In this document: positions 5,339 through 6,791 of the stretch, one piece after another
Layout of the letters: every line of letters begins with the position of its first letter
How positions within the stretch are numbered: the stretch's first letter is position 1
NCBI GenBank assembly: GCA_900770895.1
Contig: CAAGMF010000125.1
Coordinates: forward strand, 1 to 6,791
Origin: an uncultured Mitsuokella sp.
GTDB taxonomy: Bacteria; Bacillota; Negativicutes; Selenomonadales; Selenomonadaceae
DNA: 6,791 bases
Reading direction: 5' to 3'
The notes under the pieces: generated by a model
What the model was told of the DNA's origin: nothing
Database searches by the model: none
Seen by the model: only the letters and a program-made list of their open reading frames with translations
Position numbers and translations under genes: made by a program

Positions 5339-5435
5339 GCCTTCCCCTATGGGGAAGGTGCCCCGGAGGGGCGGATGAGGTGGCGAGCTAGTAAATGAAT
5401 TCGAGTGCAAAAGCGAAAACGGCCCACCAATCGAA
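5339..5435. repeat. 97-bp dispersed hairpin repeat, copy B
   Basis: Second copy of the repeat at 2247-2343, same orientation, 9 mismatches and no gaps. The hairpins CCTTCCCC-TAT-GGGGAAGG (5340-5358) and GCCCC-GGA-GGGGC (5360-5372) are intact. The loop base change leaves the stem untouched. The hexamer CCATCG occurs on both sides (5330-5335 and 5436-5441). That could be a target-site duplication if the element is 5336-5435, but copy A has no such flanks. It sits between the transporter and panC; with no T-run it need not stop transcription. Confidence 0.85.
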
Positions 5436-5477
5436 CCATCGATGTGTAACCGTATAAGAACGAAAGGAAAAAGCAAA

Positions 5478-6338
5478 ATGCAGATACTACGTACGATAAA
5501 GGAAATCCAGTCCTGGGCGCGCGAGCAGAAAGCGGCCGGCAAGACGATCGGTCTCGTGCCGACGATGGGGGCGCTGCATGAGGGGCACCTGACGCTGATG
5601 CGGGCGGCAGTCGCGAAATGCGATGCCGTCGTGGCCTCCGTATTCGTCAATCCGACACAGTTCGGCCCGAATGAGGACTACGATGCCTATCCGCGGCAGT
5701 TCGAGGCGGATTGTGCGAAGCTGGAGTCCGTCGGTGTCGATGCGGTGTTCCATCCGGAGCCGTCCGAGATGTACCCTGAGGGCTACGCGACCTATGTGAC
5801 AGTTGATGCCCCCTTCACGCACAAGCTCTGCGGGGCCCAGCGGCCGATCCATTTCCGCGGTGTGGCGACGGTCGTGACGAAACTCATGAATCTTTCGCGT
5901 GCGGATGAGGCGTTCTTCGGCCAGAAGGATGCCCAGCAGGTCGTCGTCGTGCGCCGCTTCGTATCTGACCTGAACCTGAACGTTCATGTGAACATGGTGC
6001 CGATCGTGCGGGAGCCGAGCGGCCTGGCGCGCAGTTCGCGCAACGCCTATATGACGCCGGAGGAAAAGGAGAAGGCCGTCGTGCTGTCGCGCTCGCTGAA
6101 AGCAGCCCGGACGGCCTATGAAGCCGGTGAGCATGATGCGCGGCGCCTCGAGGCCATCGTGACCGAGGTGCTCGGGAAAGAGCCAGCCGTCGCGAAAATC
6201 GACTATGTGAAATGCTATGCGTGGCCGACGCTCGACGACATCGAGCAGGTCGACAGCGCGGCGCTGCTCGCCATCGCCGTGCACATCGGCCGCGTCCGTC
6301 TCATCGATAATGTGATACTGGGACAGGAGGCCGAGTGA
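5478..6338 (+). CDS. panC: Pantothenate synthetase (pantoate--beta-alanine ligase)
   Basis: Cytoplasmic enzyme that joins pantoate and beta-alanine using ATP (with AMP and PPi released) to make pantothenate, the precursor of coenzyme A. The 286-aa protein matches the family length and shows its motifs in order. These are PTMGALHEGH (28-37) with the HxGH nucleotide site, NPTQFGPNED (58-67) for pantoate binding, FRGVATVVTKL (126-136), FGQKDAQQ (147-154), and REPSGLARSSRN (178-189), the KMSKS-like loop. The ATG at 5478 is chosen because AAAGGA (5463-5468) lies 9 nt before it and MQILRTIKEI is the usual N-terminus. The in-frame ATG at 5442 has no SD and would add 12 unusual residues. It lies 42 nt after the repeat and 1 nt before panD. 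No clear promoter of its own is seen. Confidence 0.98.
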   Translation: MQILRTIKEIQSWAREQKAAGKTIGLVPTMGALHEGHLTLMRAAVAKCDAVVASVFVNPTQFGPNEDYDAYPRQFEADCAKLESVGVDAVFHPEPSEMYPEGYATYVTVDAPFTHKLCGAQRPIHFRGVATVVTKLMNLSRADEAFFGQKDAQQVVVVRRFVSDLNLNVHVNMVPIVREPSGLARSSRNAYMTPEEKEKAVVLSRSLKAARTAYEAGEHDARRLEAIVTEVLGKEPAVAKIDYVKCYAWPTLDDIEQVDSAALLAIAVHIGRVRLIDNVILGQEAE

Positions 6339-6339
6339 T

Positions 6340-6723
6340 ATGCTGCTGAACCTTTTGAAATCTAAAATCCATTGCGCGACCGTGACGGAAGCGAACCTCC
6401 AGTACATGGGGAGCATCACCATCGATGAGGAACTCATGGAGCAGGCGCATATTCTGCCGAACGAGCGCGTGCAGGTCGTCGACAACAACAACGGCGCCCG
6501 GCTCGAGACCTATACGATCCCCGGGCCGCGCGGCTCGGGCGTCATCTGCCTGAACGGCGCAGCCGCCCGCTGCGCCCAGGTCGGCGATATCGTCATCATC
6601 ATGGCCTATGCGACCTTCACGGAGGACGAGGCGCGGAGCTATCGCCCGACCGTCGTGATGGTGGATGAGGACAATCGGGTCCGCGAGATCCGCACCGTAG
6701 AGTATCACGGTCAGACCGATTAA
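6340..6723 (+). CDS. panD: Aspartate 1-decarboxylase (pyruvoyl-dependent)
   Basis: Makes beta-alanine from L-aspartate, the second substrate of PanC. The 127-aa proenzyme shows every key residue at the standard position: Lys9, the self-cleavage site Gly24-Ser25 (Ser25 becomes the pyruvoyl group), Arg54 and Thr57, Tyr58, and NGAAAR (72-77). Position 12 is Cys in KIHCATVT, where Arg is common in the family; this is probably neutral. The SD AGGAGG (6325-6330) lies within the end of panC, 9 nt before the ATG, and only one base separates the panC stop from this start. The two are thus co-transcribed and probably translationally coupled. It is the last gene in the window; no terminator is visible in the 68 bases that follow. 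Confidence 0.98.
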   Translation: MLLNLLKSKIHCATVTEANLQYMGSITIDEELMEQAHILPNERVQVVDNNNGARLETYTIPGPRGSGVICLNGAAARCAQVGDIVIIMAYATFTEDEARSYRPTVVMVDEDNRVREIRTVEYHGQTD

Positions 6724-6775
6724 GCGAAACATTCTTAGGCAAATTTCATTCAGATAGCAAACTCAACGCACAAAC

Positions 6776-6790
6776 GTCCACTTTGTGGAC
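6776..6790. repeat. Short palindrome GTCCAC-TTT-GTGGAC at the window edge
   Basis: Perfect 6-bp arms around TTT, 52 bases after the panD stop. No T-run follows within the window, so a terminator cannot be judged. It may be an operator, part of a terminator, or the edge of a further repeat. The sequence is cut off one base after it. Confidence 0.4.
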
Positions 6791-6791
6791 A

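Noticed and set aside
5453..5458. TATAAG as a -10 box for a separate panC promoter
   Set aside because: No acceptable -35 is found, and the transcript would begin at the SD itself.
5442..5477. Upstream ATG for panC adding 12 residues
   Set aside because: No SD precedes it, whereas ATG 5478 has one and matches the family N-terminus.
1..6791. CRISPR array, tRNA or rRNA genes, prophage or transposase genes
   Set aside because: No regularly spaced repeats, no tRNA- or rRNA-like sequence and no recombinase motif were seen on either strand.

Overview
The window is a chromosomal stretch that looks like a GC-rich member of the Firmicutes, most likely of the class Negativicutes (Selenomonas/Mitsuokella-like). 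This rests on strong AGGAGG-type ribosome binding sites, the gene order rnfG-E-A-B (the end of the usual rnfCDGEAB order), high G+C at third codon positions, and a dispersed hairpin repeat whose reverse strand reads PPHPPLRGTFP, a spurious peptide common in such genomes. The taxonomic call is inference.

Left part (1-2222, + strand): the 3' end of an Rnf operon. It has the last 14 codons of a probable rnfG, then rnfE, rnfA and rnfB, closed by a strong intrinsic terminator. Rnf is a membrane complex that passes electrons from reduced ferredoxin to NAD+ and pumps Na+ or H+. RnfE here lacks one of the conserved cluster-binding cysteines (Asn-Cys is replaced by Phe-Ala), while the partner RnfA keeps both of its own.

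Middle part: a 97-bp repeat (2247-2343) abuts the stop codon of a minus-strand gene for a secreted, Pro/Gly-rich, beta-helix-like protein (2345-3787). Beyond that gene is an AT-richer intergenic region of about 590 bp. Its left half holds a cluster of DnaA-box-like sequences, two of them directly adjacent, next to an AT-rich tract. Its right half holds a good promoter, a leader with several possible hairpins, an intrinsic terminator and a hairpin that overlaps the ribosome binding site of the next gene. The leader therefore looks like an attenuator or riboswitch-type control element.

Right part (4374-6723, + strand): a BASS-family transporter, a second copy of the 97-bp repeat (about 91% identical to the first, same orientation), then panC and panD almost touching. 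PanC and PanD supply pantothenate and beta-alanine for coenzyme A synthesis. The transporter may be a PanS-like ketopantoate/pantoate carrier because of its position, but its substrate cannot be read from the sequence. No panB is present in the window. The last 68 bases carry only a short palindrome at the edge.

The best leads are the structured leader in front of the transporter, the DnaA-box cluster far from any visible dnaA, and the altered RnfE metal site.
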